Positions 16,435 to 24,674 of a stretch of DNA of 64,000 bases are shown here, piece after piece. The DNA comes from an uncultured Collinsella sp. GTDB taxonomy: Bacteria > Actinomycetota > Coriobacteriia > Coriobacteriales > Coriobacteriaceae. The stretch is from positions 1-64,000 of the forward strand of contig CALDWI010000017.1 in assembly GCA_937923795.1 (NCBI GenBank), written 5' to 3'. Every line of letters begins with the position of its first letter. Within the stretch, counting starts at the first letter, position 1. Both the position numbers and the translations under genes were made by a program. The notes under the pieces are model-generated. The model was not told the DNA's origin. It made no database searches and saw nothing but the letters and a program-made list of their open reading frames with translations.

Positions 16435-17826
16435 TTAGGTAGCGGAGGTATCGACGACGCCGGTCGCATTGGCAACCGCAACTATGACGATCATGCATAG
16501 GAGCAGCACACCCAATGCCTTGAGCCAGAGTTTCGCGAGCTTCTTGCCGCGATAGCTGTCGAGCAATGCGAATCGCCGACGAAGACGGCGCTTATCGAGC
16601 AGCGCAAAATGCATAAGCACCATAAGGCCATCGACAAAGAAAAAATACTCGATTATGAGAAGCCACGTCGGGTAGCTTTGGGTTGCTCCGGTGGGATGAA
16701 AGACGGCAAAGTGACTACCGGCAAAGAACACGAGCAGCGAGAAGCAGACGAGCGTATTCCAAATGCGCCCCAAAGACTCCGGAACGCGAGAGAGCAGACC
16801 GCATGCAGCGGAGGCGGCAGGCCTAGGAAGCCCCGCGGGGTTCTGGAGCCCTTGGGGCGTCAACACCGTCTCCGAGGCCGGAGTACGGACAGCCACAGGC
16901 GCAAGAGGCCGCACGGGGCGACTTAGATCGTATGCCGCGCGCGTCGCCCGTCCCAATGCTTCCGCACTCGCAAAACGCTTGGCCGGGTCGAGCGCCATCG
17001 ACATGCAGACGGCATCGGCAAGTGGAGCGGGAATGCCACGCGCCTCGCATTGCTCGCGCAGGTCGAGCCCTGGCTTAGGGTCGACTCCCGTCAAGCAGAA
17101 GAACAACAGGGCGCCAAGTGCGTAGACGTCGCTTCGCACGCTCGTCTGCCCAAACCCATACTGCTCGGGCGGCGCATAGGGCCGTGTCCCAAACTTGACG
17201 GTGTCGGCATCGGCGCCGTCGCGCCATACGCGAGCGATCCCCAAGTCGATAATCACCAGCGATGAAAATGTAAGGCCGTCATCAGGCGTATAGTTGGCAC
17301 CTGTCACGATGATATTCGACGGCTTGAGGTCACGATGGATCACCGGCGCCGACGTCTCCCCCGCTATTGCAAAACCGGCGTGGAGCTCGCCCACGGCATC
17401 GCATAGGGCAGGATACAATTCACGCGCATAATCGGGGGTGGCTCCCAGACGGTCCACCAGCGCCCCGAGCGTCTCCCCTTCGATGTATTCCATAACCACG
17501 TTGAGCTCGTCGCCCACACGACGACAATCGACGATTCTGGGCAGGTGCTCAAAACGCCTGCCTGCCCGCTGAGCGGCAAACAGACGCTCGTATGCCCCGC
17601 CGATTTGAGCCGAAGCATCGATGCGTTTACGGACAAAGGGGCCGAGCGAACCACCGCCGGTTCCTTCAAAGTACACGAGCTCGGTTGCTTCAACGGACGA
17701 GCGCTTAAGTACACGCTCCACGCGATAGCTGTCGTCGCGATCGAGCGACGCCAGGTGCTCGGCAAGCGCTGCGGTCAGCTCGTCATCGGAATATGTTGGG
17801 CTCTGAGTATCCATAGCCTCCATCAT
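16435..17826 (-). CDS. Membrane Ser/Thr protein kinase
   Basis: About 463 residues. The kinase domain covers roughly residues 35-295 with VMEYIEGETL (hinge), HRDLKPSNIIV (catalytic loop), IIDLGIARVW (DLG in place of DFG), GTRPYAPPEQYGF (activation loop end) and SDVYALGALLFF. The C-terminal third has three hydrophobic helices, so the kinase domain faces the cytoplasm and is anchored from the C terminus. No extracellular PASTA repeats are present. The start is uncertain: ATG codons at 17826, 17823 and 17814 and a GTG at 17844 are all possible, and none has a well-spaced ribosome site. An HTH-like gene lies 86 nt upstream on the same strand. Confidence 0.87.
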   Translation of the reverse strand: MMEAMDTQSPTYSDDELTAALAEHLASLDRDDSYRVERVLKRSSVEATELVYFEGTGGGSLGPFVRKRIDASAQIGGAYERLFAAQRAGRRFEHLPRIVDCRRVGDELNVVMEYIEGETLGALVDRLGATPDYARELYPALCDAVGELHAGFAIAGETSAPVIHRDLKPSNIIVTGANYTPDDGLTFSSLVIIDLGIARVWRDGADADTVKFGTRPYAPPEQYGFGQTSVRSDVYALGALLFFCLTGVDPKPGLDLREQCEARGIPAPLADAVCMSMALDPAKRFASAEALGRATRAAYDLSRPVRPLAPVAVRTPASETVLTPQGLQNPAGLPRPAASAACGLLSRVPESLGRIWNTLVCFSLLVFFAGSHFAVFHPTGATQSYPTWLLIIEYFFFVDGLMVLMHFALLDKRRLRRRFALLDSYRGKKLAKLWLKALGVLLLCMIVIVAVANATGVVDTSAT

Positions 17827-17912
17827 AGCGCAGGGCGCAGACACCCCATGGCATCCGCGCCCCGTTCGTTTGCATCGTTGTTCGGCAGCTCCGCCGGCTC
17901 AGATATCAGCCG

Positions 17913-18335
17913 CTAACTCACCGTCTCCTCGCCAAAGCGATACAGCTCCTCGTTGACCTTTTGGAGGCTGCACCCGCGATCGATGCAAAAGATGATAATC
18001 GCATCGCGGCGGTCCTTGCAGTTAAGGACGCTTACCCCGGCAGCCGTCAGCGCACGGTTAGTCTCTTTGAGCGTCAGCGCCATCGCAAAGGCAATCTGCA
18101 GCACCTTATTGCGGCTCGGATGCCGCGCACCGGTAAAAATCTGATAGCCAAAGGTCTCATTGAGATCGGCCATACGAACCACGCGCGAGCGCTCCAAGCC
18201 CTTTTCCTGCAGTAGCTGCTTCAGGTAGTTCGAAAGCGACGGGGCGGCAAAGTCGTGTTCTTTGATATAGCCATCGATGTTTGGCGCGTCGAGAAGCTCA
18301 TTGAGTAACTCGTCAGTCAGCTTTTTATCGGGCAT
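17913..18335 (-). CDS. Helix-turn-helix-like cytoplasmic protein paired with the kinase
   Basis: A 140-residue soluble, mostly helical protein. The central segment (SNYLKQLLQEKGLERSRVVR, followed by TFGYQIFTGARHPSRNKVLQ) looks like an XRE-type DNA-binding domain, and the C-terminal half repeats a similar helical pattern. I do not recognise the family by name. A strong GGAGGTGA lies about 9 nt before the ATG. It is upstream of the kinase gene in the same direction, so it may be a regulator or phosphorylation target of that kinase. This is inference from position. Confidence 0.78.
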   Translation of the reverse strand: MPDKKLTDELLNELLDAPNIDGYIKEHDFAAPSLSNYLKQLLQEKGLERSRVVRMADLNETFGYQIFTGARHPSRNKVLQIAFAMALTLKETNRALTAAGVSVLNCKDRRDAIIIFCIDRGCSLQKVNEELYRFGEETVS

Positions 18336-18367
18336 ACGACTTCACCTCCCCCAGTGCATGCAACATG

Positions 18368-18811
18368 CTAGAAACCGCTTACGTCCGAACGCTCCCAGCT
18401 AGCAACCTGGTCGGGAGACACCGTACCCAGCGCCTCGAACTTCCAGGAGCCGCCCGCCTTCAGATGATTGGTGTTTGCAAGAGCCGTTCCAACCTGGTTG
18501 CCATCGGCATCGTACAGAACATATTCAATCTGAATGTAGCTCTTTTCCTTGTCCGTGTTATTGGTCAGCGTGCCCGTGATCTTATAGGTAAACTGATTGG
18601 AAGTGTCTTCAGCCTCGTCAGCAATGGTATACGGTTCTTGCGGTTCTTTTCGCTCCTCAGCCTGCTGTGTCGTCTCGGCAGGTTTTGCCGAATCGCTCGC
18701 AGACGAATCGGTTGAGTTGTCGCCCATAGAGCCCACGGCACCGACAATAACCAGCACCACGATGATGCCTAGGACAATCTTGCCGATCGGCTTCTTTCCC
18801 TCTTTTGCCAT
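18368..18811 (-). CDS. Membrane-anchored FxLYD domain protein
   Basis: 147 residues. One hydrophobic helix at 11-28 after a lysine-rich start acts as a membrane anchor, then a Ser/Asp/Glu-rich linker, then an FxLYD-type beta-sandwich (YIQIEYVLYDADGNQVGTAL, then GSWKFEALG). This domain is found in extracytoplasmic proteins of unknown function. The ribosome site AAGGA lies 7 nt before the ATG and is buried in the hairpin described at 18817. It follows by 32 nt upstream of the HTH gene on the same strand, so it may be part of the kinase transcript. Confidence 0.82.
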   Translation of the reverse strand: MAKEGKKPIGKIVLGIIVVLVIVGAVGSMGDNSTDSSASDSAKPAETTQQAEERKEPQEPYTIADEAEDTSNQFTYKITGTLTNNTDKEKSYIQIEYVLYDADGNQVGTALANTNHLKAGGSWKFEALGTVSPDQVASWERSDVSGF

Positions 18812-18816
18812 TATTC

Positions 18817-18870
18817 ATCCTTCCTACGATCCGGCTACCGTGCCGGCACACAGCACATCGTAGGAAGGAT
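18817..18870 (-). promoter_or_regulatory. Perfect 14-bp hairpin covering the ribosome site of the FxLYD gene
   Basis: ATCCTTCCTACGAT (18817-18830) and its exact complement (18857-18870) enclose 26 nt that contain a second small hairpin CCGGC-TACCGT-GCCGG. On the minus-strand mRNA the 3' arm includes AGGAAGGA, the ribosome site of the gene starting at 18811. Translation would therefore be blocked unless the stem opens. This is the form of an RNA thermometer or a target for a trans-acting regulator. Confidence 0.65.
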
Positions 18871-18975
18871 TGAACTTGAATTCATTAGCTGAGAGCTAAG
18901 GCTGCGGTAAACGGCCAATGCAGTTATCCAAACGTTGAGCAAACGCACTTTGCGCAACCGTCTGCTGGCAGCGCA

Positions 18976-19299
18976 TCAACCCACCGTGACGGATTCCCCG
19001 GTAAAGGCACTGATCATCAACAGGACAAAGAACACCAGGTAGCTGACACTCAGCAAGTACGCAATAATCAGGAAGACGACCCAGCCGACATTGGTTTTAC
19101 CGTCGGCACGGCGTTGCTCGCGATTACGGCAAAGCCAAATCGTCACGCCAATGGCCACAATCAGCAACACGAGTGCCGCTGCTGCCAACCCGGCAAGCGC
19201 AAACATCACGCCAATGCTCACAGCAATAACCGGAAGCAGCAGCAAGCCGCAGCCACACCCACCGGGACTATAAACGGCAGACTGTCGGCATCGCCTCAT
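18976..19299 (-). CDS. Small two- or three-helix membrane protein, unknown
   Basis: About 107 residues. After a short Cys/Gly-rich start, two long hydrophobic segments (about 30-60 and 75-100) are separated by a basic loop RNREQRRADGKTN. No known domain is recognised. The start is uncertain: ATG at 19299 has a GGGGGTGG-like site, while an in-frame GTG at 19329 would add 10 residues and overlap the higA stop. It lies just downstream of higA on the same strand. Confidence 0.65.
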   Translation of the reverse strand: MRRCRQSAVYSPGGCGCGLLLLPVIAVSIGVMFALAGLAAAALVLLIVAIGVTIWLCRNREQRRADGKTNVGWVVFLIIAYLLSVSYLVFFVLLMISAFTGESVTVG

Positions 19300-19328
19300 C
19301 GCCGCGCCACCCCCATCATCTTTGAGCA

Positions 19329-19670
19329 CTACAGTGCGATGGCCTGCTGAACAGGAACGATCTTGCCGAGTTCCGGTTCGATCCGCCTTTTCTCGGCCTC
19401 AAGGTCAAACGCCACCTGAGCGCGCAGCCAATAACCATCCGTCAGGCCAAAGTAGCGGCAAAGACGGAGGTCGGTGTCGGCCGTCACGCGACGTTTTCCC
19501 AAGACAATCTGCCCGATACGCTGAGCCGGAATCCCAGTCTCTTTCGCAAGACGATATTGAGAAATGCCCATGGGAACAAGAAACTCCTCTTTGAGAAGCT
19601 CACCAGGAGTCACCGGCGACAGCAAATCGGCCGAAGCCTCATCACTTGTGATAATCGACGATTTCGACAT
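19329..19670 (-). CDS. higA: HigA-type antitoxin with HTH domain
   Basis: 113 residues. The region SPVTPGELLKEEFLVPMGIS, then QYRLAKETGIPAQRIGQIVLGKR is the signature of the HigA (VapI-like) addiction-module antidote, an XRE-type DNA-binding protein that binds HigB and represses the operon. The ATG at 19670 has GGAG about 10 nt upstream, inside the toxin gene. It overlaps the end of higB by 29 nt, so the two are translationally coupled with the toxin gene first, the order typical of higBA. Confidence 0.92.
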   Translation of the reverse strand: MSKSSIITSDEASADLLSPVTPGELLKEEFLVPMGISQYRLAKETGIPAQRIGQIVLGKRRVTADTDLRLCRYFGLTDGYWLRAQVAFDLEAEKRRIEPELGKIVPVQQAIAL

Positions 19671-19923
19671 TCCAAGCCATCTCCTGTCTCCACTCAAAAC
19701 AGACCCGATAGCGCTCGTTAACACGGATGCTATATTGACCGGCACGATCGCCCTTCAAAGCTTCCAGGCGGTTGCCCGGTGGAACGCGAAGATCATCAAG
19801 TGAAGCACAAACCTGCAGTTGGCGAATCTTCCTCAACGCAACACGCTCAAAGGGCACGAACCTCCTGACCCGCACACCCATGGCAAAGCGTTCGGTATCC
19901 TCATCTTTATACGATGCAATCAT
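19642..19923 (-). CDS. higB: HigB-type RelE-superfamily toxin
   Basis: 93 residues of the RelE/HigB fold: VALRKIRQLQVCASLDDLRVPPGNRLEALKG is split by a turn, then GQYSIRVNERYRVCFEW and VEIVDYHK at the end. HigB toxins cut mRNA on the ribosome until neutralised by HigA. The gene comes first in the operon and its stop lies within higA. A palindromic operator and A/T-rich promoter precede it. The first 20 residues are longer than in many HigB proteins, so translation could also start a little later. Confidence 0.92.
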   Translation of the reverse strand: MIASYKDEDTERFAMGVRVRRFVPFERVALRKIRQLQVCASLDDLRVPPGNRLEALKGDRAGQYSIRVNERYRVCFEWRQEMAWNVEIVDYHK

Positions 19924-19934
19924 AGTATCGCCTT

Positions 19935-19980
19935 ACGTTAGTAACGTCAAACGTTTCTATAGACTTACATCTCTATTATA
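19935..19980 (-). promoter_or_regulatory. Promoter and operator of higBA
   Basis: A 13-bp palindrome ACGTTAGTAACGT at 19935-19947 lies 12 bp before the higB start codon. A perfect TATAAT -10 on the minus strand is at 19975-19980. The palindrome is in the right place for autorepression by HigA. No clear -35 is visible. Confidence 0.6.
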
Positions 19981-20025
19981 TCGTACGTTTGTTCGTGTTT
20001 TCTAGAACAAATAGTCCTTCACGCC

Positions 20026-21213
20026 TTAGTCAAGCGAAAGTAATCGTTTGTAGACATCGAGGCCTTTGAGCAGAATTTTCTCGTCAAAGAGCATGGTATC
20101 GGCATGCAGAGCGCTCGTGGCATAGGCGGGACAGCCATCCGAATCGCTCGGGTTTTCTTGTCCCTCTGGCGCACCCGTGCCCAGCAAGAAGAACACGCCC
20201 GGAAGATGGCGCTGATAGAAGGCGAAGTCCTCGGCGATTAGCAGCGGCTCGTCCACAAGTTGCAGCTCGGACAAGGCAGGCGCAATGCAGGCAAACAGCT
20301 CGGGGTCGTTATCGACTGGCGGATAGCCCTCGGCAAAATTGAGATCGTACGTGCAGCCCGTTGCAGCGCACGCCTCGTCGAGTACACGGCGCACGCCTTC
20401 GCGCGCGCGGTCGAACATATCATCCGTAAACACGCGCAGGCTGCCAGCCACATGGGCCTCCCCTGCCACCGCATTGCAGACGGTGCCGGCCTGAAGCAGG
20501 CCGAACTTACCAATGCAGGGCTCGTCGGCACCCAACTCATCCATGAGCTCGCGCTCGGCAACCAAGAACTTGGCAGCCGCCAGTGCCGCATCGTGCGACT
20601 CCTCGACTGGAACGCCGTAGGTCTTGGCGATATGGATGCTCGCGCCATGGATATGAATGTGCGTCTCGCTTGAGCGCGCCAGCAGCGGACCGGAACAGCT
20701 TGCCAACGTGCCGGCGGGCAAATCGGGCCATACGTGGAAGCCAAAAATGCGGTCGACACCATAGCGCTCGAATACGCCGCTCTCACACACCGTCTTGGCG
20801 CCACCGGTCGTTTCCTCGGCCGGCTGGAACACAAAGAGCACGTTGCGCTTGATGACGCCCGGTTGCTCGCGAATCGTGCGGTCGACATGCGTCGCGGCGG
20901 CAAGCGCCATGGCCATGTGTCCATCGTGTCCGCACGCATGCATCTTGCCGGGATGGGTCGAGGCGAAGGCCGCACCCGTCGCCTCCGCGATGGGCAGCGC
21001 GTCCATATCGGCGCGAATCGCCGTGGCATGCGCGGCGCCCGTGCCAGCGTCGAAGAAAGCGCAAACACAGCTGGGGCAGGGATGGACCACTTCACAGGCA
21101 AGCGAGGCGAGCACGCCCTCTATATAGGCTATGGTTTGAGGAAGCTCGAAATCGAGCTCCGGAATGCGATGCAGGTCGCGACGATAGCAACGAAGTTCTT
21201 GGAGCTCGGTCAT
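20026..21213 (-). CDS. M20 family amidohydrolase, possible N-acetyldiaminopimelate deacetylase
   Basis: 395 residues of the M20D amidohydrolase family. Metal ligands and catalytic residues are visible in AIRADMDALPI (Asp), HACGHDGHMAMAL (His and Asp), VFQPAEETTGGAKT (Glu) and near the end LLIAEDFAFYQ. The family cleaves N-acyl amino acids. It is divergent from the lysine riboswitch-lysA-dapA-dapB-dapH unit, which uses the acetylated branch of the diaminopimelate pathway, so an acetyl-diaminopimelate deacetylase (DapL/YkuR role) is plausible. Auxin-type or hippurate-type amidohydrolase remains possible. AAAGGA lies 6 nt before the ATG at 21213. Confidence 0.86.
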   Translation of the reverse strand: MTELQELRCYRRDLHRIPELDFELPQTIAYIEGVLASLACEVVHPCPSCVCAFFDAGTGAAHATAIRADMDALPIAEATGAAFASTHPGKMHACGHDGHMAMALAAATHVDRTIREQPGVIKRNVLFVFQPAEETTGGAKTVCESGVFERYGVDRIFGFHVWPDLPAGTLASCSGPLLARSSETHIHIHGASIHIAKTYGVPVEESHDAALAAAKFLVAERELMDELGADEPCIGKFGLLQAGTVCNAVAGEAHVAGSLRVFTDDMFDRAREGVRRVLDEACAATGCTYDLNFAEGYPPVDNDPELFACIAPALSELQLVDEPLLIAEDFAFYQRHLPGVFFLLGTGAPEGQENPSDSDGCPAYATSALHADTMLFDEKILLKGLDVYKRLLSLD

Positions 21214-21361
21214 AATGGATCCTTTCATGGGGCATATCCATTCCCACAATATTGTGATGCAGAATTGTGACGCCCTTGTTTCTAGCATATCCCTGCATTT
21301 TTTAAACGTTATATACGAATACTCTTGTTTGGTAAAGTGCAACGTGGTAGGGTCGTTACCA

Positions 21362-21524
21362 CTTGATAGAGGCGCGGGCACGAAGAGCCGCGGGCGAGCC
21401 GGCAGGCTTTGACCCCGCGGGGAGGCGAAACCCGCCGAACTGGGTTTTTCGGGCACGAACAACCTGGTGGGCCTGCGGGAAACACCCGCAGGACTGTCTG
21501 CAGCAATGCGGGAGCGCTATCCGG
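21362..21524 (+). promoter_or_regulatory. Lysine riboswitch (L-box)
   Basis: The conserved blocks of the lysine aptamer occur in order: GATAGAGGCGCG (21365), GGGGAGGCG and CCGCCGAA (21418-21439), TGGTGGG (21475), GGACTGTC (21491) and GGAGCGCTATC (21511-21521). P1 is GATAG paired with CTATC (21365-21369 with 21517-21521). A rival pairing links the P1 3' strand 21515-21526 with 21568-21579, just before the ribosome site of the gene at 21593, so lysine binding should change access to that start. Control is therefore probably at translation. It regulates lysA-dapA-dapB-dapH. Confidence 0.9.
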
Positions 21525-21592
21525 ACATGGGGTCCACGCTATGCGGATTCGATGCGCAGATGGCGCCGTCTGGATAGCGAGGTTTACGGGAC

Positions 21593-23902
21593 ATGGCATT
21601 GACCCCCAACGAAGCGTATGCGGCCAAGCAGCCGTTTGTGGACAAGGAGACGCTCGAGCATATCGTCGAGCAGTTCCCCACGCCGTTTCATCTATACGAC
21701 GAGGCGGGCATCCGCCGCAACATGCAAGAGGTGCGCGACGCCTTTGCGTGGAACCCGGGCTTTAAGGAATACTTTGCCGTCAAGGCTAATCCCAACCCGG
21801 CGCTCATCTCCATTCTCAACGAATACGGCTGCGGCTGCGATTGCTCGAGTTATACCGAGCTCATGATTGCCCGCTCACTGGGTATCACCGGCCACGACAT
21901 CATGTTCTCGTCCAACGACACGCCGGCGGCGGATTTTGAGCTCGCCGACAAGCTGGGCGCCATCGTCAACTTTGACGACATCAGCCATATCGAGTTCTTT
22001 GAGCGCGTCGCGGGACCCATCCCCAAGACGGTCAGCTGCCGCTTTAATCCGGGCGGCCTGTTCCAGCTCTCCAACGGCATCATGGACAACCCCGGCGACT
22101 CCAAGTACGGCATGACCACCGAGCAGCTCTTCGAGGCTTTCCGCATGCTCAAGGCCAAGGGCGCCGAGAATTTTGGCATCCATGCCTTCCTTGCCAGCAA
22201 TACCGTCACCAACGACTATTATCCCAAGCTCGCACGTATCCTCTTTGAACTTGCCGTGCGCCTGGAGCGTGAAACGGGCGCACATGTCGCCTTTATCAAT
22301 CTGTCCGGCGGCGTCGGCATCCCCTATCTGCCCGAGCAGCAGGCCAACGACATTCACGCCATCGGCGAGGGAGTGCACGCGGCCTACGACGAAATCCTGG
22401 TTCCTTCCGGCATGAGCGATGTGGCCATCTGCACCGAGATGGGCCGCTTTATGATGGGCCCCTATGGCTGCCTGGTCACCAAGGCCATCCACGAGAAGCA
22501 GATTTACAAGGACTATATCGGCGTGGACGCAAGCGCCGTCGACCTCATTCGTCCCGCTATGTATGGTGCCTACCACCACATTACGGTAATGGGACAGCCG
22601 GGTGGCCCTGACAAGACCGCAGCACCGGTCACGAACACGTATGACATCACGGGCAACTTGTGCGAGAACAACGATAAGTTCGCCATCGACCGTGAGCTAC
22701 CGCAGATCGACATGGGTGATGTGCTCGTGATCCACGATACCGGCGCGCATGGCTACTCCATGGGCTACAACTACAACGGCCGCCTGCGCTCCGCCGAGGT
22801 GCTGCTGCGCCCCGACGGCTCGGCCGACCTTATCCGCCGCGCCGAGCGCCCGGGCGATTATTTTGCCACGCTCGACGTGCTGCCGTGCGGCCGTGAGCTG
22901 CTGGCCAAATCGCGTGCCGAAAGCGCTCGTCGTCGCGCCCAGGACGAGAGCCTGGCCGTCGCCGCCCAATGGAACAAACGCATCCAGATCGCGGAAGCGA
23001 AGGAGAAGAACATGGATATCCGCAACCTCGAGGGCTCGATCGTCGCCCTCGTCACGCCGTTTAAAAAGGACGGCAGCGTCGACTTTGACGCGCTCGAGTG
23101 CCTTATCGATTTCCACCTGCAAAATGGCACCGACGCCATCCTCACCCTGGGCACCACCGGTGAGAGTGCCACGATGACCGATGACGAGGACAACTCCGTC
23201 GTCGCCGCCGTGGTCAAGCAGGTTGCAGGACGCGTCCCCGTCATCGCCGGCTCGGGCTCCAACTCCACGCAAACCATGCTCACCAAGTCGCTCACCTACC
23301 AGGGTTTGGGAGCCGACGGCCTGCTGCTCATTACCCCCTACTACAACAAGTCCAATGAAGAGGGTATATATCAGCACTTTAAGACCGTCGCCGATGCCGT
23401 GGACATCCCCTGCATCCTGTACAACATCCCCGGCCGCTGCGGCTGCGGCATCAGCGAGCGCAACGTAGAACGCCTGGCCGCACATCCCAACATCATGGGT
23501 ATTAAGGAAGCCTCGGGCAACGTCGCCCACGCGGCCAAGATTGCCCACCTGCTGTCCGACGACTTCCGCATGTACTCGGGTGAGGACGCCCTCACCGTGC
23601 CGCTCATGAGCCTGGGCGCCTCGGGCACCATCAGCGTGTGGGCCGACGTTCAGCCGCAGCTCGTGCACGATATGTGCCGCGCCTATCTGGACGGCGACGT
23701 GGAGCGCGCCCGCGATATCCAGATTGCCGGTCAGCCGCTCATCAATGCCCTCTTTAGCGAGGTCAACCCCATCCCCGTCAAGGAAGCGCTTGCTCAGATG
23801 GGTATGATCGAGGCAAACTACCGCATGCCTCTATGCCCCATGGCAGACGACACGCGCGCTGCACTTACCGATGCTCTGAAGGGAGCTGGTCTGCTTGATT
23901 AA
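21593..23902 (+). CDS. lysA-dapA: Fused diaminopimelate decarboxylase and dihydrodipicolinate synthase (LysA-DapA)
   Basis: One open frame of 769 residues. Residues 1 to about 460 are LysA, a fold-III PLP enzyme (EYFAVKANPNPA with the PLP lysine, LSGGVGIPY, CTEMGRFMMGP, HDTGAHGYSMGYNYN) that makes lysine from meso-diaminopimelate. From residue 474 the frame continues without a stop into DapA (SIVALVTPFKKDGSVDF, GTTGESATM, YNIPGRCGCG, GIKEASGN with the Schiff-base lysine), which condenses pyruvate and aspartate semialdehyde. The junction is a charged helical stretch. An internal ribosome site and ATG at 23012 mean DapA could also be made alone. The two enzymes act at opposite ends of the pathway, so channelling is unlikely. 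It is the first gene after the lysine riboswitch. Confidence 0.9.
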   Translation: MALTPNEAYAAKQPFVDKETLEHIVEQFPTPFHLYDEAGIRRNMQEVRDAFAWNPGFKEYFAVKANPNPALISILNEYGCGCDCSSYTELMIARSLGITGHDIMFSSNDTPAADFELADKLGAIVNFDDISHIEFFERVAGPIPKTVSCRFNPGGLFQLSNGIMDNPGDSKYGMTTEQLFEAFRMLKAKGAENFGIHAFLASNTVTNDYYPKLARILFELAVRLERETGAHVAFINLSGGVGIPYLPEQQANDIHAIGEGVHAAYDEILVPSGMSDVAICTEMGRFMMGPYGCLVTKAIHEKQIYKDYIGVDASAVDLIRPAMYGAYHHITVMGQPGGPDKTAAPVTNTYDITGNLCENNDKFAIDRELPQIDMGDVLVIHDTGAHGYSMGYNYNGRLRSAEVLLRPDGSADLIRRAERPGDYFATLDVLPCGRELLAKSRAESARRRAQDESLAVAAQWNKRIQIAEAKEKNMDIRNLEGSIVALVTPFKKDGSVDFDALECLIDFHLQNGTDAILTLGTTGESATMTDDEDNSVVAAVVKQVAGRVPVIAGSGSNSTQTMLTKSLTYQGLGADGLLLITPYYNKSNEEGIYQHFKTVADAVDIPCILYNIPGRCGCGISERNVERLAAHPNIMGIKEASGNVAHAAKIAHLLSDDFRMYSGEDALTVPLMSLGASGTISVWADVQPQLVHDMCRAYLDGDVERARDIQIAGQPLINALFSEVNPIPVKEALAQMGMIEANYRMPLCPMADDTRAALTDALKGAGLLD
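23000..23014 (+). promoter_or_regulatory. dapA: Internal ribosome site and ATG for a free DapA
   Basis: AAGGAG at 23000-23005 is followed after 6 nt by ATG at 23012, exactly where DapA proteins normally begin (MDIRNLEGSIVALVTPF). The site would yield a normal 296-residue DapA from the same mRNA. It suggests the fusion arose by loss of a lysA stop codon, with separate initiation kept. Confidence 0.65.
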
Positions 23903-24635
23903 GACTGTCATTATGGGAACGGGCCGCATGGGCTCGCTCATCCGCACCACCGCCGAAAGCATTGTCGATGCCGCCGGGCAGCCCGTTTTTGATATCGTGG
24001 CCCAGATTGGCTTCGATTTGAGCGAGCTCGAGAACGCACCGGCTGCCGATGTGATTATCGACTTCTCGAACGCCGCGACCTTCGACGCTGTCGTCGCCTA
24101 TGTCGAGCGCACGGGCGCGGCGTTGGTCTCAGGCACCACAGGCTACACCCCCGAGCAGATGGACCGCCTGCGTGAGCTGGGCCAGAACACCCGCGTTATG
24201 CACTCGGGCAATTACTCCATCGGTATCGCAGCCCTGCGCCATCTGGTAGCGCAGGCTACACGCGAGCTGCCCGGCTTTGACTGCGAAATCGTCGAGACGC
24301 ACCATAACCAAAAGGTCGATGCCCCCAGCGGCACAGCCAAGTTGCTGCTCGATGCCGTCGCCGAAGCCGAGCCCGAGGCAGGCTACCACCCCGTCTATGG
24401 CCGCGAGGGCATGTGCGGCGCGCGTGACCCCAAGGAAATCGGCATGCACTCGCTGCGCGGTGGCACTGTCGCCGGCGTGCACGAAGTGAGTTTCTTTGGC
24501 CAGGACGAGGAAGTCACGCTCACGCATCGCGCCACGAGCCGTCAGATCTTCGTCAACGGCGCCCTGGCAGCCGCGCAGAAGCTCGTCACCCGTGAGCACG
24601 GCTTCTATACGTTTGACCAGGTCATGTTTGCCTAA
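23895..24635 (+). CDS. dapB: 4-hydroxy-tetrahydrodipicolinate reductase
   Basis: 246 residues. The NAD(P)-binding strand-loop IMGTGRMGSLI opens the protein, and VSGTTGYT, then EIVETHHNQKVDAPSGTAK (catalytic His/Lys region) identify DapB, which reduces the DapA product on the way to diaminopimelate and lysine. Translation starts at TTG 23895, preceded by AAGGGAG, and overlaps the dapA stop by 8 nt, so it is coupled to dapA. Length is typical. Confidence 0.95.
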   Translation: MIKTVIMGTGRMGSLIRTTAESIVDAAGQPVFDIVAQIGFDLSELENAPAADVIIDFSNAATFDAVVAYVERTGAALVSGTTGYTPEQMDRLRELGQNTRVMHSGNYSIGIAALRHLVAQATRELPGFDCEIVETHHNQKVDAPSGTAKLLLDAVAEAEPEAGYHPVYGREGMCGARDPKEIGMHSLRGGTVAGVHEVSFFGQDEEVTLTHRATSRQIFVNGALAAAQKLVTREHGFYTFDQVMFA

Positions 24636-24674
24636 CCAGGTATCAACCGAATCCACCCAAAGGAGAGATAGCAA

